Assembly (NCBI GenBank): GCA_011319805.1 | Contig: SJRY01000278.1 | Coordinates: 1 to 64,000, forward strand | Direction: 5' to 3' | From: Macrocybe gigantea | Taxonomy: Eukaryota; Basidiomycota; Agaricomycetes; Agaricales; Callistosporiaceae | Length of the DNA: 64,000 bases | Shown: piece after piece, positions 11,284 to 22,589 of the stretch | How positions within the stretch are numbered: position 1 is the first letter of the stretch | How the letters are laid out: the number at the start of each line of letters is the position of its first letter | Position numbers and translations under genes: made by a program | The notes under the pieces: generated by a model | The model's input: the letters and a program-made list of their open reading frames with translations, nothing else | Told to the model about the DNA's origin: nothing | The model's database searches: none

Positions 11284-13919
11284 ATAATATACCAGTGTCA
11301 GTTGCACATGCATTGCCATGACAAGTGATGTTAGATGAGCTTGAAATGTTGAGGAAGGGAGGGCAGATAAAAATGTCCCATGGGTGACCAGCTACTTGGT
11401 CATTGCCCAAAACTGGGCACAACGGAGAAAAAAATTCATTCCTCGAGCAAAATCCACCTTAGACACAAAACAAAGTTATAGATCATTGAGTACAATACTT
11501 TTTCACATTTCGAGATACTGAAAACAAAATGACTACAACTTGGGCATTAGCAATCTGTGTTTTGCGCTTAGGTGACCAGGTTCAGGGTCACACACAGTAA
11601 GCTATATGCAGATCCCATTGGTTTGATGCCAAGATTGCATTTGTAACTCCCATAGCAGTGAGAAAACACTGTTGGAAAGGCAACGAAGTTGCTAGAATAG
11701 AGTTGGTTCCAGAAAGACCAGGACGATGGCTAGAAGTTGACACTCGGGATGTATCCTAGATGGAAACAGTATCATGTTGAGTACTGTCATGTTCCTAGAA
11801 ATAAATTAGCAACAGTCAATATTATAGATATAAATTGATTACTGCAAGAAGAGTCAAAGTTAGTTTTTCCTGTTCTTTAACCCAAAGAACAGGAAATCTT
11901 CTCTAACAGCACGCAAATAATTGCCCTTGGCAAACCAAAAGCCATCTTCAAAAGCATAGATTTGGCTCTCTAAAAATCAACAGTAAATTACATTGAAATA
12001 ATATTATGGAAAATAAATAACATACCTCTGATAAAGAGCAGATAATTTTCCAAGTCTTGCAAAAGAGGACCCAAGGTTTCCTTAACAACAACCTCACATA
12101 CAGATGTGTCATTTAGATTATGCTTATGAGTTTTATAAACAAAAATATGGCTTTGAGTTGCGGATGGTTTTCTTGAATATCTGAAAAGTAATCTACAATT
12201 TTATAAGATGATTTATCCAATTGATGAGAATAGCAAACCAAAAAAACCTGTATTAGCTATGTTGATGGCATTATCTAGAGCTCAGCTCTGAGCATTGCCT
12301 CCTGTGGCTTTGGATGAACCCTGAGGTTCAATAGGGGATTCCTCATCAGAAGAAGGAGGCTTGGATGTCTCAGATGTTTGATGGATAGCTGTTGATAATG
12401 CTGAGATATGAGAAATGGACTGTCAGCTGACTTTACCTTGGTGGATAGGAGTTCATGTGACCTTGGCCGACTCAGGGCTAGAGATATGCCCACACTTTGC
12501 TGTCCTGGGCCTTGTAGGTGTTAGGTTGACATCAATTTCTAGAATTCTTAATTTGAGTTATGCTAAAAAAAATTACAAGTTATATTCTACCTTTAGAACT
12601 ATCATTTTCATGATCTATAATCATAAAAGAATTAGAATTGTCAACAAAATCATTAACAACTGAAATATACCTGATTGATCATGAGAATCATGTTCATGTT
12701 CAGAGTCAGTATCAGATTTTGTATTTCCTTCATCTAAAACAAGGTATAAATATTCTTGTATTTTTTGTTTCAAGGAAAAAAAAACCAACCAGTTGTGATG
12801 TTATCAGCATCAATATTACTGTCCTCATCTTCCATAGCAGAATTATCATCATCTTCAACTAGTCATCAGTAATTTCACCTTTGAATTCAAAAAAGAAAAA
12901 ATACTGTTAGACTTGTCTTCAATATCATCTGTGTCTTCTGAAAAAGATATTATAAAAAGATATTATATCATTTACAACAATTGAAGGCGAACAAGTCAAA
13001 TCTTTATCGGACTGCTTTATATCATCATCATTTTCAATCTTGTCAGATTTATTATCTGCTCTAATATTCATAAATCTGAAGATATATAATAATAATAAAC
13101 AAATGCCTTGATCAGATTCTTTGTTCTCTTCAATATTCTCCTTATCATCACATTTATCACCTATTTATAGGTTGAAATTTAATTAAAATAAAAAATAAAT
13201 TGCAAAAATAATAAAAAAAAATTACATACCATGTGCATCATGCTTTTCTGTATCTAAAATAATGGGAATGATGAGGAGACTATTAATAGTATTAATAAAG
13301 AAAAAGACTGACCTCTGGCAGTAGTATCTTTCATTGCAATATTCTGGTCTTGAACTTTAGAGCAATAACCTGTCTAGCAGGTTTGCAAGAGGCAGGTGGA
13401 ATGGTGGCAGATGTTGATCAGACACATTCAGGAGGAGTGACAGAGATGCCACTGCTCTTGAGGAATCGCTCTATCCTGGAACATATTAATAGAAATTCAA
13501 ATAAAGATAAAAATGTGAAAAATACCTTGTCAAATAACCAGGCAGCTCAGCCTGTTCCATCTCCTCATCCTCCTGAAGATGTTGAACAGAGGTTTTCTTG
13601 TTCTTAAGTTTGAGCCAAGTGATTTATAATAAAAAAAATAATTTACATACTTGTTTTTGCTCTGTTGAGACTTGGGCCTGGCTGTGAATAGCATGTCCAG
13701 AGTGTCTTGGCCACTGGAGGGGTTGGAACCTCTAGTTGTCCTCTTGGTAGGACCAAAAAGAACAGGCTCCTCCAGAGGAGCATCAGCAGAGTGTGTTCTG
13801 GATCCAGAGGACAGAGGAGCAGCAGATTCTATAGGAAGAGGGCCAGCAGAATGTGTCCTGGGTCCAGAGAACATAGGAGCAGGATTGGAAGCCTTAGATC
13901 TGGTAGACTTGGAGGCCAT
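11284..13919 (-). pseudogene. Decayed multi-exon ORF of unknown function
   Basis: On the minus strand an ORF starts at ATG 13919 (MASKSTRSKASNPAPMFSG) and continues through several short exons joined by AT-rich introns with GT...AG ends, down to about 11540. Coding-like pieces include EDEEMEQAELPGYLT (about 13535-13580), FEDGFWFAKGNYLRAVRED (about 11893-11950) and LSGTNSILATSLPFQQC (about 11660-11720). At least two in-frame TGA codons sit where CGA would fit, as if changed by CpG decay. I do not recognise the family. It lies tail-to-tail with the pogo-like transposase and may be its cargo or an independent dead gene. Confidence 0.4.
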
Positions 13920-14289
13920 GGCAGCAAATGAGTAAGAAAAGCAGAGTTTCTAAGAGGCAGTGAGTGGCAAGATATAAGGAGGGGAAGAAAGAAGGAAGGC
14001 ATCAAATGCCAGCCTTATGTGATGATGATGCATCAGATTTCGGGCACTCAGGCCTGAAATCATAAGACATCAAGGGTCCAAGACTCTGATCAAAGGGTTT
14101 GAGGCCCAGACTGACCTAGAGCACCCCTGACAAATGAGGCAGCAAAGGCTGCCTGTTTGTGAGGAGATGTTGCAGGTCCCCGTCATAGGGCCTCGACAAC
14201 CATGAAATGAAAAAAAAAGAAAAAAAAAAAAAAAAGAAAAACATGCCTCCAATAGCAGGTGTGTAGGCAAGTATGCCCTTCATTGGCAC

Positions 14290-14700
14290 ATCGACATGGC
14301 CAGTGGGTGGGTGGCTGTGCCCCTCATTGTCATGGCCAGTGAGTGGGCAGCTGCACCCTCGTTGATGTGGCAGTTGAGGTGGGCACAGTGCTCAGGCCCT
14401 GGGGTGCTGACGTGGCCACTCAGGCCCTGGTTGACATGGCAGGAGTGCTGGCAGCCCATTGATGTGGCTAGTGTGCTAGTGCTCTCATGGACATGGTGGT
14501 GGTGCTGACGTGGCTGCTTGGGTCCTCATTGACATGGCAGGTGTGCTGGCTCCCTGTTGGGCATCTGTGGATGTGGCCAGTGTGCTAGCACCCTCGTGGA
14601 TGTAGTGGTGGTGCTGACATGGCCACTCGGGCCTCATTGATGCGGCAGCAGCACTGGCTCCCTGTTGGGCACCTGTTGACATAGTGGGTGGCCACCAATT
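14290..14700. repeat. Imperfect tandem repeats of about 110 bp
   Basis: GT/GC-rich stretch with recurring blocks such as GTGGTGGTGCTGACRTGGC (near 14490 and 14606) and GTGTGCTRGC, spaced roughly 115 bp, mixed with GACATGGC and GGCTCCCTGTTGGGCA. Open frames across it in both strands follow from the repetition and show no recognisable domain. The adjoining 13920-14290 holds only a poly(A)-rich patch near 14208-14240. Confidence 0.5.
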
Positions 14701-14950
14701 GCGCTCCTTGGTGTCCTCATTAGCATTGGGTGCCTCATTCACATGGCATTGGGTGCCAGAGTGGTGCAGTGGTAGTGGAGGAGTATGAGCAGGCAGGAGA
14801 GGAGGGAGGGAGTGGTGGTAAGGGGAGGAGGGAATGTGGGTAGTGGAAGAGTGGTGGAAGACTGAGGAAGCAAAATGAGTTAACAAGATTATGTAGTGGG
14901 TCACATGATCTGTGCATGATATTATTCCTCTGTGCCCTTGAATGACAATG

Positions 14951-15014
14951 CCCTCCTGGTGCAGTGGTTAACTGCTGTCACTTTGCCTGTTCTCTGTGGT
15001 TGTGTTTGAATCCT
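14951..15014 (+). other. tRNA-derived SINE head (A and B boxes)
   Basis: A box-like TGGTGCAGTGGTTAA at about 14957 and B box-like GTGTTTGAATCC at 15002-15013 lie at tRNA-like spacing. The sequence between does not fold into a good cloverleaf, so this is probably the 5' part of an old SINE. No other copy in the window. Confidence 0.4.
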
Positions 15015-15139
15015 AGTGCTGATTTTGATTATTTTTATGATAAGGGTAACAAGACACAAGATCTCTCGAGACTCTTGCTTGACCCTGGCTTCTGTTCAGA
15101 TGAATCAATAGTCTAACAGAACTGTAACTTTGACTTCTG

Positions 15140-15310
15140 ATTGTTCATATCAGAACTAGAACTCTATCAGAACTCTATCAGAACTCTATCAAGAGTGTAT
15201 CAGAACTGAATCAGAACTGCCATTTGTATGACAAAAGTTCTGATTTACTTTGAATAGAGTTCTGATAGAGTTCTGATAAGATTCTGATAGAGTATTGATA
15301 GACTATCAAT
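15140..15310. repeat. Inverted array of an AGAACTCTATC motif (hairpin)
   Basis: At about 15147-15195 the motif TCAGAACTCTATC occurs three times in a row; at about 15250-15300 its reverse complement GATAGAGTTCTGA recurs with variants. The two arms are separated by about 55 bp and can pair. It abuts the start of the reversed LINE fragment at 15310. Confidence 0.6.
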
Positions 15311-15870
15311 ACTCTTGCAAGACTCTTGCAGAACTTGTGGGTGAGTGTAATATCCTCTCAATCTGGCACTGAGTGAGTGCCTGTTCAAGCGATGCACAGT
15401 AAGCCTTGACAGAATCTTCATCCCTGCCAAGAAGCTTACAGATCTCAAGATGGCTGCTAAAATCATCAACTAGCCATCTGTCCAGATTATTCACATCAGC
15501 AAAATAGTCTATGGATAGAAAGTTTGGTGGTTTAAGGTCCACCAAGTCTTTAAGAGGGGACTTGAGTGCATTGTGCTGCCTGTCTGATAAAGAGGTCAAA
15601 TTCTTTGACCTAGAGGGATCACCCCTTGCAATGAGTGGGGTAGTCAGAGACCTGAGGGCATGCCTCAAGTTGGAATTCACTAGATGGACAGAGGACCTGA
15701 CTTTCAAACATTTGATGAACCCAGTGATAGGCTCGACACAGGCCATAGTTTCAGCCAGACCCTCCAGAGTGGTGCAAAACTAACTATTAATCCAAATGCA
15801 GGCTTTATGCTGTATCTGGCACAGTTGCTTTATCAGTGTGACATTGCGCATGCTATTGAAGTTGAAGTTT
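15310..15870 (-). mobile_element. LINE fragment, reverse orientation
   Basis: The minus strand encodes the segment between reverse transcriptase and RNase H found at 1225-1720 of the first LINE (for example MACVEPITGFIKCLKV and SPLKDLVDLKPPNF). Both ends are truncated. The frame is open for 146 codons, so this piece is less decayed than most. Confidence 0.75.
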
Positions 15871-16155
15871 AGCCCTCCCCTTGTGAGGGAGGCTGCTAAC
15901 CTAGGCCCAGTCTTATAATCAGACCTCTCAGCAGATGGTTTGCAGATGCATCACACATGTGGATCACCATCTGTCCAAGGTCTCTGTCTTGCCACGTGCC
16001 TCCCAGACTGGCATCTGATATCACAGCAAGGTCTATGGTTCTCTCATGATAGGTTCCCATAGAGGAAGCCCTTACTGAATGGGTCTGGATTTGCTTCTGC
16101 TAACTTAAGCAAGTGATGTACTGCAGGTGACTAACTAGTTCGTGATCATTGCTAA
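15871..16155. other. Unassigned stretch, possible RNase H-like relic on the minus strand
   Basis: Minus-strand translation contains YHERTIDLAVISDASLGG, which faintly resembles the ribonuclease H region of retroelements. The match is short and the frame is not extended, so no assignment is made. Confidence 0.2.
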
Positions 16156-16633
16156 TGGCTCCCACTTTACCGGTACCCTGTTGGCTCAAATGCCATTGGG
16201 TGGTTATCAGGTCATTCCTGGTATAGTTCCTTATCCTTTTGGCTCCTACCTTTTAAGATTGGGGATCATGTGTGGTTGCTGGATTAAGACATTGTCTGGC
16301 ACTTACATCTCAAGGCCATCTGTGCCAAGAGAAACCTGGTCACGTGAGTTAGGGTTATGTGACACTTAACCCATATAGTGGGGTAAGTCACATATGTGAT
16401 GCATAATCTAGCTTATGTCATATGCCAGTTGCTTAGTCATATAACCAAGTCACCTCTCTCATGACTGTCACAGAATCATAATACTTCCTGCCTGCATCAC
16501 ATGAAACTAGCTCCAGACACTTCCGAAGGCAAACCTGAAGATGCCACCTCCAGTACTAGAACCCGTGGCTTCATAGATTGCTACACCCACAGGACTACCT
16601 GACTGCATTTACTGCTATGCCAACCAGCCCTTT
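16156..16633 (-). mobile_element. SINE-like element 2, reverse copy
   Basis: About 480 bp that is the reverse complement of 18668-19127, with many transitions. In its own orientation it starts with GGGCTGRTTGGCATAGCAGT (A box-like) and carries a B box-like motif 48 bp further on. No protein coding is visible. It may have been moved by LINE machinery, but no poly(A) tail is seen. Confidence 0.55.
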
Positions 16634-16696
16634 AACAAATGACATGATGACTGGCATATCACTGGTTCTCTGGTACAACTTCAGCACTGGTGCTAA

Positions 16697-16905
16697 GTAC
16701 AGGGGCCCCAGTAGCCCAGTAGTTTAATCGCTACTAAAGACTGGAGAGGTGGCTGTGCAGTCACTGGAAAGGTTGTGGGTTCGATTCCCACTCATCTCCT
16801 GTACCTTGAAAGTAGGGATAGGCATGTGACCCATCATCGGTTATAGTCATGTGCTCAGTGACTCAGGTTGGTAATCAACTCTGAGGCAGTACCACAGTCA
16901 TGTGA
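16697..16905 (+). mobile_element. tRNA-derived SINE 1, copy 1
   Basis: A tRNA-like head (GTAGCCCAGTAG A box at about 16711; perfect B box GGTTCGATTCC at 16778-16788) is followed by a body with GGCATGTGACC and TCATGTGCTCAGT. The same head and body occur at 24137-24345. The long A-B spacing suggests a tRNA with a long variable arm or extra sequence as source. The 3' end is not clear. Confidence 0.6.
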
Positions 16906-17504
16906 CCTTCTGTAACTAGGGTGGTAATCTGGTCACGTAATAGGGATGATCGTGGGAGCCCAAAGTGGCAGGTCAGGTGACCCCTGACAGGCCATGCCTG
17001 AAATGGTCATGTGATTAATCATATGATCAAGTAAGGAGAGAAAGCACAGGGTGCGTAAGCAGGGAAAGAGCTTGAGAACCACCCAACCTATGATGTGCAC
17101 CCTGTAATGGGGTGTTCCAAAGCATGCACGCTTCCAGAAGGTGCCACGCACCCTGTAATAGGGAGTCTCTTCAGACTGTGAGCTTAGGACAGGACACCCC
17201 CCACCGGTTAATCTCATGCCCAGTCTAACCAACTGGATTAGGCAGAGAACCTGGTCATTAGTCAGTGTTGGTATGTGGACCAGTCCTTGCATACACTTGG
17301 GGAGTCCCCAGGCCCAGGGGTAGCTACCACATGATCATAAAGCACTGCTTAGATGGGAGCCTGAGACCTTTTGGTGGGGCATGCATAACTGGATTAAGCA
17401 TGGGTGTGGAACTCCCTGACCTAGGCCTTAGGTCTAGGATGCACACTGGGGCTAGATACTGGCAAGGCAGAGACCTGAGACATGATTGGGGATCCATGCC
17501 CTCT
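16906..17504. other. Non-coding repeat-like stretch
   Basis: About 600 bp without coding sense. It contains GCACCCTGTAATRGG twice (about 17097 and 17149) and several GTCACGTGA/TCATGTGA-like words also common in the neighbouring SINE-like copies. No element boundary is defined. Confidence 0.3.
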
Positions 17505-17875
17505 GGGCATCAGCGAACCATGTGCTCAGGAATGGAAAAAGTAAAGTAGGTGTGGCTTATTAGCTGATGTACCTAGTAACTCACTCCCTGGCCAAAATTC
17601 GGACCATGGCAGACCAGGGCAGTCCCCTGACTCTGGCCTGAGAGGACTTATCCTCTGCCGGTTCATCTGAATGACTAATCCAGGTCTTGAATCCAAGTTA
17701 ATTCTGGAGTCTAGACACGGAATTCCACCAGTTAGTCTAGCACCCATTCTGCAAAGGAGACAGTGATAAGGGCTCTCCAAGTGGAGGGCCCTAAACTTTG
17801 TCATGTATTTACAAGTGGACTGCCACTGAGCACCACTTTATACATTGTTGATACAAAAAGAAAAAAAAAAAAAAG
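17505..17875 (+). mobile_element. SINE-like element with a LINE-type 3' tail (copy 2)
   Basis: Second copy of the element at 4085-4492, from GGGCAT through ATGTGCTCAGGAA to a shared tail (TATTTACAAGTGGACTGCC) and an A-rich end at about 17855-17875. The tail again matches the LINE 3' end. Two independent copies with the same body support a real repeat family rather than a chance deletion. Confidence 0.6.
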
Positions 17876-17879
17876 ATAC

Positions 17880-18655
17880 ATCAACTGGCCAGAATGTCAA
17901 AGCTCTGGACAATTGCACAGTCATGGTCCACAACTGGTGCTGCTGGTTCCATGCCACTCTCTCTTTGCTAGGAGTTCCTCTTTGCAAATGTTGCTAGCAC
18001 TGGGGGCACTCTGCTTTGAAGTGCAACCAGCAGTCCCTTTGATGCCCGCTCTATAGGGAATTCTATAGGAAGGAGCATCATCGCATGCTTGTGTCTTGCT
18101 GTAAAGCAAGACTGAAAGCGAATCCTCTACATGAGGCAACTCTGGCAGGCCAACCCTGTTCCCATCCTCCAAAGTGTCTTAACTGCAGCAAAGACCATTC
18201 AACTGATGACTGGAAGTGTCCCTTCTAGAAGAACTGCTTTGATCCAGATTGGATCAAAGAATACTACAAGCTGGTATGTGATTGCAAATGATCAGGTAGC
18301 AATCATTCTAATGCCTCTCTGCAGCATAATGCAGAGGCCGGAGCATCATAAGCGACACCTCAGGCAGTGCAGCACCTGCTGTAGTACCTGGGTCACTTGG
18401 AACCTAATAAGACATTTACCTCGGTGGGAACTTCAACTGTCACTATGAACTCTGGGACAGAGTTCATACTTCACAGCAGTCACGGGGTGAAATGTTGTGT
18501 AATGCAGCTCTCGACCTTGGTCTTGAATGGTCAGAGCCAAGCAACCTGGCCCTACCTTCTTCTCCCATAACTCCAAGCTTCAGCCCTTGGTTATTGACTT
18601 GATGTTTATTTCTGTCGATATGACGGAATCCCATCCTTGCATCATGGATGCATAC
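17880..18655 (+). pseudogene. LINE ORF1 zinc-knuckle and endonuclease remnant
   Basis: One frame has zinc-knuckle cysteines near 17985-18030 (a C-x2-C-x4-H-x4-C pattern around CQHWGHSALKC-like residues) and CLNCSKDHSTDDWKC near 18174-18218. Further on, GGNFNCHYELWD near 18425-18460 and, after a frameshift, LQPLVIDLMF near 18575 match the catalytic blocks of apurinic-type LINE endonucleases. This is the 5' half of a LINE, probably of the same Tad1-like group; it stops at the SINE-like copy at 18668. Confidence 0.6.
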
Positions 18656-18667
18656 AGGCTGACATCA

Positions 18668-19127
18668 GAGGGGCTGATTGGCATAGCAGTAAACACAGTC
18701 AGGTAGTCCTGTGGATGTGGCAATTCATGAAGCTGCAGGTTCTAGTCCTGAAGGTAGCATCTTCAGGTTTGCATTCAGAAGTGTCCAGAGCTGGTTCCAC
18801 GTGACGCAGGCAGGAAGTATCATGACCCTGTGACAGTTGGAGGTGACTTAGTTATATGACTAAGCAACTGGCACATGACATAAGCTGGCTTATGTGTCAC
18901 ATGTGACTTATCCCACTATGTAGATCAAGTGTCACATGACCCTAACTCACATAACCAGGTTTCTCTTGGCGTGGATGGCCTTGAGATGTAAGTGCTGGAC
19001 AATGCCTTAATCTGGCAGACCACACGTGATTTCCGATCTTAAAAGGTAGGGGCCAAAAGGAGACCTGATAACCACCTGATGGCATTTGAGCCAACAGGGT
19101 ACCCAGTAAAGTGGGAGCATCCCACAA
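18668..19127 (+). mobile_element. SINE-like element 2, forward copy
   Basis: Inverted partner of 16156-16633. A box-like TTGGCATAGCAGT at 18678-18690 and B box-like GGTTCTAGTCC at 18738-18748 give a pol III promoter layout. The body includes TCACATGACCCTAACTCAC. The right end touches the truncated chromovirus copy C at about 19128. Confidence 0.55.
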
Positions 19128-20110
19128 AGACTGAACTTACAGCAGAAGGTCTTGCATGACTATATCGAGACAATGTGTGGCAACTTCACAGAATCCCACA
19201 AAAGAACATCAGTAACTGAGGACTCCAATTCACAGTGTGATTTATAATAGTACTTTTAAAATTACTTGGAACAAAACAAAACCTATCAATAGCCTATCAC
19301 TCACAGACAGATGGACAGGCAGAGCGATCCCATCAAGAGATGGAAGCCTTCCTCAGAAGCTTCACAAACAATCTACAAGATGATTGGGCAGAATGGATAG
19401 CAATCACAGAATACTAGTACAATGACAAAGCACACCAGGAACGAAGGAGACACCATTCTACCTCAACTATGGAATGCACCCTGGAAGGAAGAACCACAGA
19501 TGACAGAAGGGAATAACCTGGCAGTGAAGGACTTCATCAAAAGAATGAACCAAATACAGAAAGAAGCAAACGTGTGCTGCAGTATGCACAAACATGGCTA
19601 AAGACAATTATATAGGTGAAAACCAGCCTGTGAATACAAGAAAGGAGATCGAGTATGGCTCAAAGCCACCAATATCATAGTCAATTGACCATCAGAGAAG
19701 TTATCAGCACACCGATACAGACCATTCAAGATGGTTGAAAAGAAAGGAGCCTTGGTATATCACCTGGAACTCCCAGCATCATGGCAGCTGATACACCCCG
19801 TGTTCAATGAAATACTGCTCATGCCTACAAAGGACTCCGTTTCAAGATACAAGAGCGACCATTGCTGCCACCCCTGAACCATAAATGATGAAGAAGAGTA
19901 TGAGATAGAAGAAATTCTAAAAAGGAAGAAACAAGGAAGGGGAATACTATTCCTAGTCAAATGGAAAGGATACGGACATGAAGAGAATACATGGATCAAA
20001 GAGAAAGAACTGGGGAATGCATAGCAAGCTCTAGACCACTTCCTAAAGAAGACTGCGAACCAGGATAAAAGGATCATGACAAGAGGGAAGAAGACCAAAA
20101 ATCACACATC

Positions 20111-20509
20111 ATGACCACCAATGCCCTCATCAGCATCAACAGCAGTAATGACAGCTGTGCACCTATCCCCAACTGCCCAAATGACTATGAGAATCTAGTA
20201 AGAATTCTCAATGGCAGTGACTACATAGACCCCCTTGCCATCACACTTGGTGCATACATGTGCTATGTTATGACTGTCTGCATACACCTCTGGACTAGGT
20301 GAACTCCTGATAGGACTGGCCCCACTGCAGCAGAATGTATTGCACTTCATGAGGCAATGGAAATGCTTCATACAGAAAACCAGCAACTTAAACTCCTCAC
20401 TACCACACTCCATCACATCCATGCCTATACCGAAGAACTCATTCATATGTGGGCCCCATGTGCCATGACTGCCTGGGAGAGCAATAACAGGTGGGAACAG
20501 TTGGACTAA
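20111..20509 (+). pseudogene. Third ORF of chromovirus copy C
   Basis: 399-bp equivalent of the intact ORF at 61801-62199. Its ATG overlaps the pol stop as ATGA. An in-frame TGA near 20300 sits where copy D has CGA, so it is broken by a CpG-type change. Confidence 0.7.
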
Positions 20510-20546
20510 GGTTTTTTACAAGGATACGAATCTAAAGAGAGGGTGA

Positions 20547-20866
20547 TGTTACAGATGCTGCCTAAAGGACCATTCAATTTCTTATCTTATCTTTCCTATA
20601 TCCCTTATCTTCTCCATCATGCTGTGCAGCATGCAGCCATCAAGTCATTCCACTTCTCTAGTTACTCTGAGTCATCTCCTTCCAGTCTTACTCATCTGCA
20701 GTCTATAGCATTGCACAGCCCATGGTCCATGCTTGAGTACTGTAATGTATATAAGGACTCTCAGATGTACCAGTAGCACTAGGCTTAATATTCCTTTTGC
20801 CATTGTCTCAAGACCACTCTCGCACTTAGTCTGCCTGAGTCCTTTTAAGATTCGTCTAGCCTAACA
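20547..20866 (+). repeat. LTR of chromovirus copy C (320 bp)
   Basis: Starts TGTTACAG and ends CTAACA. It holds the TATATAAGG box and downstream AGGCTTAATATT seen in every LTR of the family. Confidence 0.9.
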
Positions 20867-22330
20867 GATCTATTCTGCTTCTAGATGCTAAGATATCAAT
20901 GTCTGCCAAGCATCCTGATTTCTGGAGGCAAAAGTAAGACTGAGTCATTATAGTACTACTCACATCCTTCAACAAAATCCTAGTAATGATGTCTGTAGGC
21001 AGTTCTTGAATATGTAGGATTACCTTGAATACATTCTTGCATTCATTGCAGACTTTTGCCTCACTTGTCTCATAGTCAGCTTGTATGCTGAGTGCAGCAA
21101 TCCAATTCTTTATTACCTAGACTGGATGTAGTAGTGCCTTGTTATTCAAGGCACCAATTATATACATGTATTTACATCTGATAGCTAGAACTAATTTGAG
21201 CTGAGGCAATAATTTCTCCTTATAGTATTTCAGATTATAAGCTTTCTGTGCATGAATAATGGCCAGTGCTAGGATACAAAATGATGAATGGAATAGTTTG
21301 GGATTTAGGTACAATAAATTATAGCTAATGGGACAGTAAATAATGGTGCATATTTTGACATCTACAATAAGTGAGTTATAAGATATAAAGGCAAACTAAC
21401 TCTAAAAGTATATTAATACAGAGTCTGGAGGCAATAATAGCTTTTACAGATTTGGCCACCCATGTGAGGTCCTCTAACATAACTATAAGGAAGACTCCAT
21501 CTACATCATGACTTTGTGTTATAACTGGCACAGGCCAGCTGAATACTAGTATGACACCTTTGTGTGCCTCTAGTTCATTAAGTATCTAATGTCAAATAAG
21601 GCAGCAGGTGCTTTTATTCCAAATCCAAGGAGCGGGTAACTGCCCTTCTGTAGTAGAGGATCTCCTGGGTTATGGCTCCTTGTGGGGCCTTTGCATGGAA
21701 GTAACTGCAACTGGCCTTTAGGCTAGGGGACTCAGAGTATCATGTCTGTGTGGTGTTTGATAAAAGTGAATATTAAGCTTCTTTGCACATTGCAGTTTCT
21801 GCAATGTCTGTCATTATGGGCCCTCTTGGATTCTCTATATGGAATTGACCACATCTGGCTCCTAGAAGCTGGGGGACATAGATCTAATAAACAAGTGAGC
21901 ATGGGCATGAGCCTAAGCAGTGTGGGCACGGGCAGGAGACAATAGGGTTAGTGCACCCTCTATATTTATCTCTTTAGTCCAGATTCTCTTGGACTCATCA
22001 TATTTATCATAGGTACCACTGTGTATTTACAAGCAGACTGCCACCAAGCACCACTATAAAAATTGTCAAAAAAAAAAAAAAAAAAAAGAAATAACTATAA
22101 GGAAAATGAATTCATCTAGATAAGACATGATACTCTTATCAGAATTTGCATCAATGGTAATAGAGACAGTGATGGACTTTTATAGTTTTTGACAAGGCAA
22201 TTGCAGGCATAATACAGTTTAGAATGAATTAAAACTAGATATGCCCCAGTATCAATCATTATCAATATAGAAAAAGGGAAGTCCTCAGCTCTATGGACCT
22301 TCATAATCTATAAGAGATAAGGTACCTCAA
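20867..22330 (-). mobile_element. Third Gypsy family, protease to start of reverse transcriptase (split by a LINE)
   Basis: On the minus strand, 22320-22105 reads HRAEDFPFSILIMIDTGA, an aspartic protease active site (DTGA) of a Gypsy element. After the LINE insertion (21493-22090) coding resumes at 21478 and leads to HIQELPTDIITRILLKD near 21020-20960, the linker before the reverse transcriptase in many agaricomycete Gypsy elements. It stops at the right LTR of copy C. Many stops show it is old. Confidence 0.6.
21493..22090 (+). mobile_element. 5'-truncated LINE insertion with 14-bp target duplication
   Basis: Matches the last 530 bp of the first LINE (from 2467) and ends in poly(A) (about 22067-22090). 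ATAACTATAAGGAA occurs immediately before (21479-21492) and after (22091-22104), a target-site duplication typical of target-primed reverse transcription. It interrupts the minus-strand Gypsy relic. Confidence 0.9.
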
Positions 22331-22589
22331 TTGGGGTGCTCACCTAACTTTCAACACTTCTAATGCTCAAGTCTGGTTCCAACATGGCAGTTAGCAGTAC
22401 CACTCCAATCATTGATATAGATTGGTAGTCTAGAATGAGCAATGCAGGAATAAGAGTAGAGTAGGGTCTTTATACAGGAGTAGAGGATGATATAAGCATC
22501 CTTTCTCCTGCTCCCTCCCTCATTGATGGACCTATGTTGTCCTTAGCCTTAGCTTTTCTTTCTCCTCTTCTCTGTATTTCCGGCTTAGT

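Larger units (their letters stand above)
19128..20866 (+). mobile_element. Chromovirus copy C, 3' part only
   Basis: Begins inside the integrase region (matching copy B from about 36800) and runs through chromodomain, third ORF, purine-rich tract (AAAGAGAGGGTGA, 20534-20546) and a 320-bp right LTR (20547-20866). All internal coding is broken by stops and small deletions. The left part and left LTR are missing, probably lost by deletion or recombination at the SINE-like copy. Confidence 0.85.

Noticed and set aside
8349..14050. Terminal inverted repeats for the pogo-like element
   Set aside because: I compared the block ends by eye and found no convincing matching pair; a computed search for inverted repeats flanking TA would settle it.
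14485..14917. Minus-strand frames in the GT-rich repeats
   Set aside because: Product of tandem repetition and absence of stops in biased sequence; no domain.
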